In this document: piece after piece, positions 7,948-16,585 of the stretch
Numbering within the stretch: the stretch's first letter is position 1
Layout of the letters: every line of letters begins with the position of its first letter
Assembly (NCBI RefSeq): GCF_003259845.1
Contig: NZ_QLMJ01000004.1
Coordinates: 372,001-436,000 of the forward strand
Origin: Actinoplanes lutulentus
GTDB taxonomy: Bacteria > Actinomycetota > Actinomycetes > Mycobacteriales > Micromonosporaceae
Reading direction: 5' to 3'
Length of the DNA: 64,000 nt
Program-made: the position numbers and the translations under genes
Notes under the pieces: model-generated
What the model saw: the letters and a program-made list of their open reading frames with translations, nothing else
Databases searched by the model: none
What the model was told of the DNA's origin: nothing

Positions 7948-9087
7948 TCACTCGAAGTCGGCGAACAGCTTCGTGAACGCGTAGTCGGACTGCGAGATGC
8001 CACTGCACTGCCCGCTGAGCTCGCCGTCGCCGCAGTCGCCGTTGTCCCGGTTGACCGACCAGAACCGGACGAAGCCCAGCCCTTTCTCCTGCGCGAAGTC
8101 GAGCACGGTACGCGCGTTCGCGACGGTCGTGACCGGTCCGGTGTCGTTCACGCCGATCATCGGGGTGACACCGAGCATCGCGTACAGCTCGGAATCGCTG
8201 CGGCCGGGCCAGACCTTCGCGAGGTCGGCGTGCACCGCCTCGGTGGCCTCGGTCATCGCCTGACCCCAGCCGCTGTCGTAGCTGAAGTTCATGGTCATCG
8301 CGTTGACGGTCACCTCGACGTCGGCGTCGGCGAGCGTCTGGAGCAGCGCGACGTCCTCGTCGGTGAGCCCGCTCTCGGTGCCGCCGACCGGCAGCGTGAG
8401 GCTGATCTCGGTGCCCTGCCCGGTCTGCAGCGCGGCGAGCGCCGCAGCGACGGTCCCGTAGTCGACGTCCTGCTCGATGTCCACGTCAAGGTGATTGCTA
8501 CCAGCAACTTCAAGAGCCTTTTGGTACGCCTGAGCAAGGTCGTCCGCCGAGCACACGTTCTCCAGATAGGTGCCGGTCGCGCCACCCGTGGAGACGATCG
8601 CCTCGCCGCCGATGTCGCCGATCGCCGCGATCTCGTCAGCGACCGTGCTGCTGTCGATGGCCGTCGTCCCACCCCAGGTCGGCGTACAGGTGCCCTCGGC
8701 GTCGGCCAGCACGAAGGCGAGCGAGAAATCGGTGAGCCCGGTCTTGGAGTGCACCTCTTCGAGATCAGCGGTGCCGCTGACGACGTCGACGTACGGCGCC
8801 ACGACCGGCCCCGCGTCCTGTTCTGCCGCGCTGGGACTCGCCGTGGCCGTGGCGTCCGGGGCGGTGGTCGTGCTTGTGGTCGTGCTTGTGCTTGTGCTTT
8901 TGCTCGGCGACGCGGTGGCGCTGGCGCTGGGCGCACCGCTCGGCGGGGCGACGGCACTGGCGCCGGCCGACGCGGAAGCCACCACGGCCGGCTGGGCCTG
9001 AGCCTCGGCCTCGCTGCTCTTACAGGCTCCGGTGAAGAGCAGCCCGGCGACCGCCAGGCCGGCAAGGGGACGACTTATGGGGTGCAT
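7948..9087 (-). CDS. GH18-like (chitinase-type) lipoprotein
   Basis: The 379-residue protein starts with a lipoprotein signal ending LLFTGAC, then about 80 residues of Ala/Ser/Thr-rich linker. The catalytic-type domain begins at VVAPYVDVV. The segment NHLDVDIEQDV matches the end of the GH18 signature, where the last Glu would be the acid. STGGATGTYL and the late FWSVNRDN (where bacterial chitinases have WSINRD) are typical of the ChiD/ChiC-like subgroup. The likely role is hydrolysis of a beta-linked N-acetylglucosamine polymer at the cell surface. It is divergent from the deacetylase-glycosyltransferase gene. A start nine codons upstream is possible; its nearest GGAGG is 17 bases away, too far for comfort. 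Confidence 0.78.
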   Translation of the reverse strand: MHPISRPLAGLAVAGLLFTGACKSSEAEAQAQPAVVASASAGASAVAPPSGAPSASATASPSKSTSTSTTTSTTTAPDATATASPSAAEQDAGPVVAPYVDVVSGTADLEEVHSKTGLTDFSLAFVLADAEGTCTPTWGGTTAIDSSTVADEIAAIGDIGGEAIVSTGGATGTYLENVCSADDLAQAYQKALEVAGSNHLDVDIEQDVDYGTVAAALAALQTGQGTEISLTLPVGGTESGLTDEDVALLQTLADADVEVTVNAMTMNFSYDSGWGQAMTEATEAVHADLAKVWPGRSDSELYAMLGVTPMIGVNDTGPVTTVANARTVLDFAQEKGLGFVRFWSVNRDNGDCGDGELSGQCSGISQSDYAFTKLFADFE

Positions 9088-9298
9088 ACCGAGATAGTTG
9101 CATTTCTCGGTCATATCAAGCTTTAGCTATTACCTCCTAAGCCATCAATCCGGACACAGCAGGCGCACATTAAGTGCCCGTTTCGACCCGTAAACAACGG
9201 AAGGAAAAGCCACTGGGCAACGATTCTTGTGTCTTGACTCACACGACCGGCAGGCGCAATTCGGCGCCGGCCGGCACTGAAACGTGAAAGGGAAATGC

Positions 9299-11497
9299 GT
9301 GAGTGTCTACACGTCGGGAAAGGCGAGACCGCCCAAGGATTCGCCGCCGATCCTGCGACGCATCCGCGTACCCGAACCGCGGTGGGTGGTCTTCGCCGTG
9401 CTGCTCACCCTGTTCGCCAGCATCCTGCTCGTGAACGGCCTCGTCGAGGGCGAGTTCACCCAGGACGGCGCGATCGAGTCGACAGCGGAGACCGACCAGG
9501 TCCCCGCGGAGGCTCTGAACGGCGGCCCGATCATCCAGACCGACGGCAGCACCACCACGACCGTCGACGCCGGGACGAAGCAGATCGTGCTGACCTTCGA
9601 CGACGGCCCGGACCCGGAGTACACCCCGGAGATCCTGGACGTACTGGCGAAGTACGACGTCCCGGCGACGTTCTTCATGATCGGCTCGGAGATCAGCAAA
9701 CACCCCAGCCTGGTCCGCCAGGTCGTGGACGCGGGCCACGAGATCGGCATCCACACCTTCACCCACCCCGAGATGTCCGGCAAGAACGACTGGCGGCGCT
9801 CGGTGGAGATGCAGGAGACCCAGTACGCCCTGGCCGGCGCGGCCGGGGTGACCAGCGTGATCTTCCGGCCGCCGTACTCGTCGACGGTGGCGGCGCTGGA
9901 CAACACGAACTGGGCCGTCATCCAGGAGATGGGGCAGAGCGGTTACCTGACCGTGGTCAACGACCTGGACAGCCGTGACTGGGAAGCCGACGTCACCATG
10001 GACGACATCGTCGAGGCGGTCACCCCGGACGACGGCGCCGGCGCGGTCCTGCTCTTCCACGACGGCGGCGGCGACCGGTCCGACACGGCCGAGGCGCTCG
10101 CCACGGTGATCCCGGCACTGCAGGCACAGGGTTACACGTTCACCACTGTCGCGGCGCTCAGCGGCATGGCGACGGTCAACCCGAAAGCCACCGCCCAGGA
10201 GCTCGTGGTCGGCACCGGCCTGGTCGGCGCGGTGCAGATCGCTCGGAACACCACCATCTGGTTCTCCTGGCTACTGCTCGCCTTCGGTGTGCTCACGGTC
10301 GCCCGGCTGGCACTGATGCTGGCCCTCGGACGCCGCCACGCGAACCGGCACAAGCAGGGCCGCCGCCGGGTGAAGGGGGTGGCGCCGCACACCTGGGGCC
10401 GGCCGTACACCGATCCGGTGACGGTGATCGTCCCGGCGTACAACGAGAAGGAGTGCATCGCCGACACCGTGCGATCCCTGGCGGCCAGCACCCACCCGAT
10501 CCGGATCATCGTGGTGGACGACGGCTCCACCGACGGCACCGCGGAGATCGCCGAAGGGCTCGGCTACCCGAACGTCACTGTCATCTGGCAGCCGAACAGC
10601 GGCAAACCGGCGGCGCTGAACACCGGCATCGCGGCGGCCGACACCGAGGTCGTGGTCATGATGGACGGTGACACGGTCTTCGAGCCGGACACCGTACGCA
10701 ATCTGGTGCAGGCTTTCTCCGACCCGGAGATCGGCGCGGTCGCCGGCAATGCCAAGGTCGCCAACCGCAAGGGCCTGATCGCGCTCTGGCAGCACATCGA
10801 GTACGTCGTCGGCTTCAGCATCGACCGCCGCGCGTACGACGTGATGCGCTGCATGGCGACGGTCCCGGGCGCCATCGGCGCTTTCCGGCTCTCCGCTCTG
10901 CGACAGGTCAACGGCCTGAGCGACGACACCCTGGCCGAGGACACCGACCTGACGATCGCGATGATCCGGGCCGGCTGGCGAGTGGTGTACGAGGAACACG
11001 CCCGCGCCTGGACCGAAGCGCCGACCACGATCTCGCAGCTGTGGCGGCAGCGGTACCGCTGGAGTTACGGCACCATGCAGGCGATGTGGAAGCACCGCCG
11101 CGCCCTGGTGGAGAAGGGCGCCGGCGGCAAGTTCGGCCGGCGCGGCCTGCTGAACCTGCTGATGTTCCAGACCCTGATGCCGCTGCTCTCCCCGCTGATC
11201 GACGTCTTCCTGATCTACGGATTCCTCTTCCTGGACCCGCTGCAGACCGCGATCGCCTGGCTGACCATGCTCGCCATCCAGATGATCAGCACGGTCTACG
11301 CGTTCCGCCTGGACGGCGAAAAACTCAAACCGGTCCTGATGGTCCCGTTGCAGCAGTTCGTCTACCGCCAGCTGATGTACCTCGTGCTGATCCAGTCGGT
11401 ACTGGCCGCCGTCGGTGGCATCCGCCTCGGCTGGCAGAAACTCCACCGGGCCGGCGGCCTGAGCGCCCTGCTGGGCGCCCGCACCCCCGCCAACTGA
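9299..11497 (+). CDS. polysaccharide deacetylase-glycosyltransferase 2 fusion, MatB/PgaC-like
   Basis: The protein has about 732 residues. After one N-terminal helix (about 27-49) comes a NodB deacetylase domain with TFDDGPDPEYTPE (about 98) and the metal-binding HTFTHPE (about 152). A second helix (about 317-343) leads to a GT2 synthase domain with VPAYNE, VVDDGSTDG (about 405), MMDGDTVFEP (about 454), AEDTDL (about 547) and QRYRW (about 584). Three C-terminal helices follow. The QxxRW motif marks a processive membrane synthase of the chitin/hyaluronan/poly-N-acetylglucosamine type. The product is therefore probably a partly deacetylated aminosugar polymer, as for Streptomyces MatB. The GTG at 9299 is preferred over the GTG at 9284 because AAAGGGA lies just before it. 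Confidence 0.9.
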   Translation: MSVYTSGKARPPKDSPPILRRIRVPEPRWVVFAVLLTLFASILLVNGLVEGEFTQDGAIESTAETDQVPAEALNGGPIIQTDGSTTTTVDAGTKQIVLTFDDGPDPEYTPEILDVLAKYDVPATFFMIGSEISKHPSLVRQVVDAGHEIGIHTFTHPEMSGKNDWRRSVEMQETQYALAGAAGVTSVIFRPPYSSTVAALDNTNWAVIQEMGQSGYLTVVNDLDSRDWEADVTMDDIVEAVTPDDGAGAVLLFHDGGGDRSDTAEALATVIPALQAQGYTFTTVAALSGMATVNPKATAQELVVGTGLVGAVQIARNTTIWFSWLLLAFGVLTVARLALMLALGRRHANRHKQGRRRVKGVAPHTWGRPYTDPVTVIVPAYNEKECIADTVRSLAASTHPIRIIVVDDGSTDGTAEIAEGLGYPNVTVIWQPNSGKPAALNTGIAAADTEVVVMMDGDTVFEPDTVRNLVQAFSDPEIGAVAGNAKVANRKGLIALWQHIEYVVGFSIDRRAYDVMRCMATVPGAIGAFRLSALRQVNGLSDDTLAEDTDLTIAMIRAGWRVVYEEHARAWTEAPTTISQLWRQRYRWSYGTMQAMWKHRRALVEKGAGGKFGRRGLLNLLMFQTLMPLLSPLIDVFLIYGFLFLDPLQTAIAWLTMLAIQMISTVYAFRLDGEKLKPVLMVPLQQFVYRQLMYLVLIQSVLAAVGGIRLGWQKLHRAGGLSALLGARTPAN

Positions 11498-11502
11498 GAA
11501 CA

Positions 11503-11533
11503 AGGGCCGCCGCCCTGACCCGACGGCGGCCCT
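11503..11533 (+). terminator. hairpin terminator after the glycosyltransferase gene
   Basis: The arms AGGGCCGCCG and CGGCGGCCCT are perfect 10-bp complements around an 11-base loop, starting five bases after the stop codon. There is no long U-tract, which is common for actinobacterial terminators. It separates the polysaccharide gene from the nuclease operon. Confidence 0.7.
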
Positions 11534-11635
11534 CACCCACGGTGGGAATAACGCGACACTCCGCCGAACGGTGCGAGCACAGTGCACAACGAAGCTATGG
11601 CGATCACCACGGCCGGGTAAATAGGCTTTCGCGCG

Positions 11636-12679
11636 ATGAACGCCGCTCAACTGCTGGCCGGTGTGCCGGTGGACCGCGTCGTCGCGCTTCCCGGCATCCC
11701 CGCCGATGACCTCGCCCTGCTGATCGCCGGCAGCCATCCCGACCTCGCCGTCGTGGTGAGCCGCCCGGCGGGCACCCCCACAGCCCCTCGTGACGTGGTG
11801 CGCTCCGCCGTGTCCGAACTCGAACGGGTCGCGGTGGAGTTGCTTCCCGCCTGGTTGCCGGACGCGGCGGCGGTCAACCGCCCGGACGTCCTCGGGCTGG
11901 CCGCGATCCGGCTGGCCGCGGCCGACCTCGCCCGGCGTGACCGGTACCCGGTTCCCTTCCTGATCGACCTCGCGATCCTCGCCCTGACCGGCCGGCACAC
12001 GACGGGCAGCACCCTTCCGTTGCACGCCCGGATCGCTGCCCTCGCCCGGATCGTCGCGGAGGCGTTCGGCCGTCGTCAGGTCGTGCTGCTGCTGGAGAGC
12101 GCCGGCGACCGTGAGGTCGTCGCCGCCGGCGCCCAGTGGCTCGTGGGCAACGGCGGGCCCGCGGTCTGGATCGTCGGCCCGGAGGCGGACGAGCCGGACC
12201 GCATCCCCGTGCACAGGCTGACCCACCCGTTGCCCGCTTCTTCCAGGCCGGCCGTCGTCGGCGAGCCGGGGCCGGCCGTCACCGGCGAGCCCTTGCCGGC
12301 CGTCGTCGGCAAGCCGCATCCCGCGAGTTCCGTGGAGCGTGCGCTCGAAGCCGCCCTGGCCGCGGAGAGCTGGGCCACCGGCCGGATGTGGAACCAGACG
12401 TACCAGTCGCACGCGCTCACCACGCCGATCCGGCTGGACCTGCTCTGGCCCGGTGAGCGATGCGTCGTCGAAATCGACGGTCCCGAGCACTGCCATCCCC
12501 GGCGGTTCGAGGAGGATCGGCAGCGCGACGTGCGATTACAGCTCGACGGTTACGCCGTCCTGCGTTTCACCAACGCACGAGTCAGCCACGACGTCGGCGC
12601 GGTGGTTCATCAGATCGGCGCCTACCTGAAAGGCCGCCGAAGTGTTGCAGCGGAAGGAAATTCCCATGGCCGACGATAA
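11636..12679 (+). CDS. DUF559 PD-(D/E)XK nuclease with N-terminal regulatory domain
   Basis: The 347-residue protein ends in a Vsr-like DUF559 domain (about 230-335): IRLDLLWPGERCVVEIDGPEH (Asp about 268, Glu about 279, Asp about 281), then EEDRQRDVRLQLDGYAVLRFTN. The D...ExD pattern is that of PD-(D/E)XK nucleases. The first 200 residues form an alpha/beta domain (DLAVVVSRP, VVLLLESAGD, VWIVGPEAD) that I cannot assign. Between the two lies a Pro-rich linker of three 8-residue repeats. The gene overlaps the next by 14 bases and heads a three-gene operon with an AAA/HerA ATPase. The partnership suggests an ATP-driven DNA-processing or anti-invader complex, which is inference. Confidence 0.82.
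   Translation: MNAAQLLAGVPVDRVVALPGIPADDLALLIAGSHPDLAVVVSRPAGTPTAPRDVVRSAVSELERVAVELLPAWLPDAAAVNRPDVLGLAAIRLAAADLARRDRYPVPFLIDLAILALTGRHTTGSTLPLHARIAALARIVAEAFGRRQVVLLLESAGDREVVAAGAQWLVGNGGPAVWIVGPEADEPDRIPVHRLTHPLPASSRPAVVGEPGPAVTGEPLPAVVGKPHPASSVERALEAALAAESWATGRMWNQTYQSHALTTPIRLDLLWPGERCVVEIDGPEHCHPRRFEEDRQRDVRLQLDGYAVLRFTNARVSHDVGAVVHQIGAYLKGRRSVAAEGNSHGRR
12248..12319 (+). repeat. 24-bp tandem repeat, three copies, inside the nuclease gene
   Basis: Three in-frame 24-bp units encode PAVVGEPG, PAVTGEPL and PAVVGKPH. They form the linker between the N-terminal domain and the DUF559 nuclease domain. Small differences among the units show this is not a recent expansion. Confidence 0.85.
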
Positions 12680-13316
12680 ACTCATCGCCTCCGAAAGCGC
12701 CCTCCTCGTGGTGCTGATGGCCGAAGCACGGGAGGTCCTCCAGACCGAACTCCAGGAGCGTTACGGCCTGGTCGTCCGGAAACCGTCCCGCGACAAACTG
12801 GTCCGCCTGCGATACCTGTCCAGCCGCAAGAGTGGTCGATCGATCGCGCTCACTCTTGAGGACGACGGCTGGGTCCGCGTACAGAAGGATCTGGATTTTA
12901 AGGCTCGTGGGGCCGCGGCCTTGGGCGCGGCACTCACCGCGCTGCAGGCAGCGCTTCGCGACCGGGTCCTGGCCCGCAGCGGCTGCGCTTCGCTTGCCGA
13001 GCTCTTCGCACTCACCGACGTGCGCGCTCTCTCTGCCGCGCCCTCCGCTTCCGACCAAGATCTTCGGGTACGCGTGAAGACTGCCTATGACGCGCTCGCC
13101 GAAGCACCCGGCGCGTGGGTCGGCCTTGCCCGGCTTCGTCCGTTCCTCGCCGATGTGCCGCGGGAGGCCGTTGACGAGACGCTTCGTCTGCTGAGCCGGG
13201 AGTCCGGCGTGAACATCGTGCCCGAGTCGAACCAGAAGATGCTGACCGAAACCGATGCACAGGCGGCCCTGCACATCGGCGGACAGGACAAGCACCTGCT
13301 GGCGATCGGTGTCTGA
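12666..13316 (+). CDS. probable winged-helix protein of the nuclease-ATPase operon
   Basis: The 216-residue product begins MADDKLIASESALLVVLMAEA, preceded by a strong GGAAGGAA ribosome-binding site. It is predicted all-alpha with short beta wings. An N-terminal helical unit contains a basic stretch (RKPSRDKLVRLRYLSSRKSGR), and a C-terminal unit (WVGLARLRPFLADVPREAVDETLRLLSRESGVNIVPE) looks like a winged helix. I assign no named family. It is held between the nuclease (14-base overlap) and the ATPase (TGATG overlap), so all three proteins are probably made in fixed ratio. A role as DNA-binding adaptor between nuclease and motor is inference. Confidence 0.75.
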   Translation: MADDKLIASESALLVVLMAEAREVLQTELQERYGLVVRKPSRDKLVRLRYLSSRKSGRSIALTLEDDGWVRVQKDLDFKARGAAALGAALTALQAALRDRVLARSGCASLAELFALTDVRALSAAPSASDQDLRVRVKTAYDALAEAPGAWVGLARLRPFLADVPREAVDETLRLLSRESGVNIVPESNQKMLTETDAQAALHIGGQDKHLLAIGV

Positions 13317-16300
13317 TGACGGAAGAGGAACGCGCCGCTCTGGCGGCGTTGCGATTCGACTGGGCGCCGGTACCCGATGACGTCTGGCGGCCACTGCCCT
13401 TCCACGTCGACGGCCTGCACACCGCCGTCACCCGCGACGTGCTCGACGGGGTGGCGGACGCGCGGGCGAGCAGCGGTCCCAGCCCGATCGGCCTGATCGT
13501 CCAGGGTCAGCGAGGGTCGGGCAAGACCCATCTGCTCGGCTGGACCCGGCAGCGGGTCCAGCAGGAGGAGGGGTACTTCTTCCTGGTCAGCCTGCTGGAC
13601 GCGGCCGGGTTCTGGGACAGCGTGCTGGCCGCGATGCTGGACGGGCTCTCTCGTCCGGTTCCCGGTGGCGGCGAGACCCAGCTGCGCCTGCTGCTGAAGC
13701 GGCTCTCCGCGATGGTCGGCGCGCCACGGACGGCCCGGCGTGCGGTGATGGGCGAGACCGAGCTGACCCGATCGGCGCTGGACGCCTTCATCGAGGGCCT
13801 CGGCGCCTTCGACCGGCACGTCGCCCGGGCCAGCCAGGAGACCGCCCGCGCTCTGGCGCTGAGCGCTTCGGACGAAGTCGCGCACCGCGACCTGGCCGAG
13901 AACTACTTCGTCTCCGGCGAGGAGAACGTCGCCGGTGAGCGCCTCGAATGGGGCATGCGCCGGGCGCCGCGCCAACCGCAGCAGATCGTCCAGGACCTCT
14001 CCTGGCTGATCGCTCTGACCGGCCCGTCGGTCGTCGCCATCGACCAGATCGACACGCTGATCGCCCAGTCCGCGGTGCAGGCCGACCCGGCGCTCGCGGC
14101 GGCCGCGGCCACCGATCCGGCGCAGGCGCTCATGCTGGCGCAGCTCGCCGAAGGGCTGATGTCGCTGCGGCAGTTCACCCGGCGCACCCTCACCGTCGTC
14201 GCGTGCCTGCCGACCTCGTGGACGATCATCCGGAACTCGGCGGCGGACACCGTCGGCGACCGGTTCCGTCTCGCGCCGCCGCTGACGCCGATCAACGACG
14301 ACGAGCTGGGCCGCGCGATCATCGAGAAGCGCTTCGCCATCCGGTTCGCCGAGATCGGCTTCACTCCTCCGTACCCGTCGTGGCCGGTGCTGCCGGAGGC
14401 GTTCGCGCAGGCCGGCGACTTCACGCCCCGCCAATTGCTCATCGAGATCGACCGGCATGTCCGGGCGTGCGTCACCGACGGCGAGGTTCGCTTCTTGTCC
14501 CGGCTCGGGGATCCCCCAGCCATTGAGCCGGCCACCACACGGGCCACCGTGGTCGCCTCCACTTCGGATCTTGAGCGGTTCGACGCGCGGTACGCCGAAC
14601 TCAAGAAGAACGCCGCCGTCGGCGCGGTGCTGGAACGGGCTTCGGAGGGATCCCGGGTGCCGCCGCTGCTCGCCGCCGGACTCACCGCCTGGATCCTGGA
14701 ACGTGGCGCGGACGGCGAGGCGTTCACCGTCGATCCCCCGCCCAGCAACGATCCGCCGCTGCACGCCCGGCTGCGCCAGACCCTGGACGAGCGCACTGAG
14801 GATCAGGTCCACTGGTGTTTCCGTGCCATCAGCGACGGCCATCACGCTGTCGCGGCGCTCTCCCGTCTCCGCAAAGCGTGTGTCGCGGCCGCCCTGGATC
14901 CGGCCGTGCCCAAGCGGAAGCTCTTCCTGCTCCGGAACACGGACTGGTCGGGTGGGGAGAAGACTCGGGCCGCGGTGACCGCTTTTGAACAGGCGGGTGG
15001 GCGGACGCTGGCCCTGGAGGAGCCGGATCTGCGGGCGCTGACGGCGTTGCAGATCATGCTCGACGGTTCGACGATGGAGATGCAGGGGTGGCTGGCCGAT
15101 CGGCGGCCTACGCAGGAGATCAAGTTCCTGCAGGAGGCGCTGGGATCGCCTGTCGTGGTTGTGCCGCCGGAGGTTGTGCCGCCGGAGGTTGTGCCGCCGG
15201 TGGATGTGCCGCCGGAGGTTGTGCCGCCGGTGGATGTGCCGCCGGAGGTTGTGCCGCCGGTGGATGTGCCTCCTGTGGTTTTTGATCATGCTGATGGGTT
15301 CACCATCGGGTACGACCACGGTGACGGCTCGCCTGTCGGGCTGCCGCTCGAAGCTCTCCGCAAACACGCGACGATCTTCGCGGGCTCCGGTTCGGGAAAG
15401 ACCGTCCTGATCCGCCGGATCGTGGAGGAGTGCGCGCTCCAAGGCGTTTCCGCGATCGTCCTGGATCCGAACAACGACCTCGCACGCCTGGGTGAAGGTT
15501 GGCCCGAAGCCCCGTCGCACTGGCGCGACGGAGACGCCGAGAAGGCGGCGGAGTACCTCGCCGAAACCGACGTGGTGATCTGGACACCCCGCCGCAACTC
15601 CGGCCGGCCGCTCAGCTTCCAGCCGTTGCCCGATTTCCGCAGTGTGCTCGACGATCCCGACGAGTTCGGTGAGGCGGTCGAGGCGGCTGTCGCGTCGCTC
15701 GCTCCCCGGGCCATGGTCACCGGCCGGGCCAGCAAGGCGCACCTCGGGCTCGCGGTACTCCGCAAAGCCGTCGAGCACTACGGCCGCCGGGGTGGCACCC
15801 GCCTGCAAGGGCTGATCGACACCCTGGCGAACCTGCCGGACGGCATCATCGACCTGGACGACGCCGAAAAGATCGGCCTCGGGCTGGCGCAGACGCTGAC
15901 CGCGGCGATGGTGAACGATCCGCTGTTCGGCGGCGACGGCACACCGATGGATCCAGGACTGCTGCTCACCCCGGCGCCGGGCAAACGCGCCAGGGTCTCG
16001 GTGATCAGCCTGGTCGGACTGCCCTCGGACGACGTACGCCAGAGTTTCGTCAACCAGTTGCAGATGGCCCTCTTCGCCTGGATCAAAAAGAATCCGGCCG
16101 GCGACCGGCCACTGCTGGGCCTACTGATCATGGACGAGGCGCAGACCTTCGCGCCGTCGGGCACCATGACCGCCTGCACGCAGAGCACCCTCGCGCTGGC
16201 CGCTCAGGCACGCAAGTACGGGCTCGGGCTGATCTTCGCGACCCAGGCGCCGAAGGGCCTGCACAACCGGATCCCCGGGAACGCGGCGACCCAGCTCTAC

Positions 16301-16525
16301 GGCCTGATGAACAGCCCGATCCAGATCGAGGCGGCCCGCGAGATGGCGAAGGCGAAGGGCGGCGACGTCCCGGACATCTCCCGGCTCACCACCGGCGAGT
16401 TCTACTTCGCCGCCGAGGGCCTGCCACCCCGGAAGATCCGAACGCCGCTCTCCCTGACCCACCACCCACGCAGCCCGCTGACAACCGAGGAGGTACTGGC
16501 CCGGGCAGCCCTCGTCAAGGACTAG
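13316..16525 (+). CDS. two-domain ATPase: N-terminal AAA-type plus C-terminal HerA/DUF87-like motor
   Basis: The protein has 1069 residues. The N-terminal ATPase domain has Walker A GQRGSGKTHLL (about 63-72) and Walker B VVAIDQID (about 239-246), followed by VVACLPTS, a sensor-1-like strand. A linker of eight 5-residue repeats (616-655) leads to a second domain with Walker A FAGSGSGKTVLI (about 689-699), Walker B LLIMDEAQTF (about 936-945) and FATQAPKGLHNRI. This order, with ALAAQARKYGLGL between, is that of HerA-type hexameric translocases (DUF87). HerA proteins usually work with a nuclease such as NurA; here the operon supplies a DUF559 nuclease. The AAA plus HerA fusion in one chain is unusual. 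Confidence 0.88.
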   Translation: MTEEERAALAALRFDWAPVPDDVWRPLPFHVDGLHTAVTRDVLDGVADARASSGPSPIGLIVQGQRGSGKTHLLGWTRQRVQQEEGYFFLVSLLDAAGFWDSVLAAMLDGLSRPVPGGGETQLRLLLKRLSAMVGAPRTARRAVMGETELTRSALDAFIEGLGAFDRHVARASQETARALALSASDEVAHRDLAENYFVSGEENVAGERLEWGMRRAPRQPQQIVQDLSWLIALTGPSVVAIDQIDTLIAQSAVQADPALAAAAATDPAQALMLAQLAEGLMSLRQFTRRTLTVVACLPTSWTIIRNSAADTVGDRFRLAPPLTPINDDELGRAIIEKRFAIRFAEIGFTPPYPSWPVLPEAFAQAGDFTPRQLLIEIDRHVRACVTDGEVRFLSRLGDPPAIEPATTRATVVASTSDLERFDARYAELKKNAAVGAVLERASEGSRVPPLLAAGLTAWILERGADGEAFTVDPPPSNDPPLHARLRQTLDERTEDQVHWCFRAISDGHHAVAALSRLRKACVAAALDPAVPKRKLFLLRNTDWSGGEKTRAAVTAFEQAGGRTLALEEPDLRALTALQIMLDGSTMEMQGWLADRRPTQEIKFLQEALGSPVVVVPPEVVPPEVVPPVDVPPEVVPPVDVPPEVVPPVDVPPVVFDHADGFTIGYDHGDGSPVGLPLEALRKHATIFAGSGSGKTVLIRRIVEECALQGVSAIVLDPNNDLARLGEGWPEAPSHWRDGDAEKAAEYLAETDVVIWTPRRNSGRPLSFQPLPDFRSVLDDPDEFGEAVEAAVASLAPRAMVTGRASKAHLGLAVLRKAVEHYGRRGGTRLQGLIDTLANLPDGIIDLDDAEKIGLGLAQTLTAAMVNDPLFGGDGTPMDPGLLLTPAPGKRARVSVISLVGLPSDDVRQSFVNQLQMALFAWIKKNPAGDRPLLGLLIMDEAQTFAPSGTMTACTQSTLALAAQARKYGLGLIFATQAPKGLHNRIPGNAATQLYGLMNSPIQIEAAREMAKAKGGDVPDISRLTTGEFYFAAEGLPPRKIRTPLSLTHHPRSPLTTEEVLARAALVKD
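15161..15280 (+). repeat. 15-bp tandem repeat, eight units, inside the ATPase gene
   Basis: Eight in-frame 15-bp units alternate between GTGCCGCCGGAGGTT (VPPEV) and GTGCCGCCGGTGGAT (VPPVD); the last is diverged (GTGCCTCCTGTGGTT). They encode a stiff proline-rich spacer between the two ATPase domains. The near identity of units suggests active copy-number change by slippage. Confidence 0.95.
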
Positions 16526-16550
16526 CTTGCCGATAGGACATGCGGGTCGG

Positions 16551-16578
16551 GCTTCGGGCTTCGAGCTTCGAGCTTCGA
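16551..16578. repeat. 7-bp microsatellite, four units
   Basis: GCTTCGG is followed by three perfect GCTTCGA units just downstream of the ATPase stop codon. A fifth unit (GCTGGAA) is diverged. It may mark a recombination junction with the dehydrogenase fragment next to it. Confidence 0.8.
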
Positions 16579-16585
16579 GCTGGAA

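Noticed and set aside
10271..12496. 741-codon minus-strand frame opposite the glycosyltransferase and nuclease genes
   Set aside because: It spans two supported genes and a terminator and has no recognisable domain.
13085..15808. 907-codon minus-strand frame opposite the ATPase gene
   Set aside because: The plus strand has two complete ATPase motif sets; the antisense frame shows only low-complexity shadow peptides such as the HIHRRHNLRR repeats.
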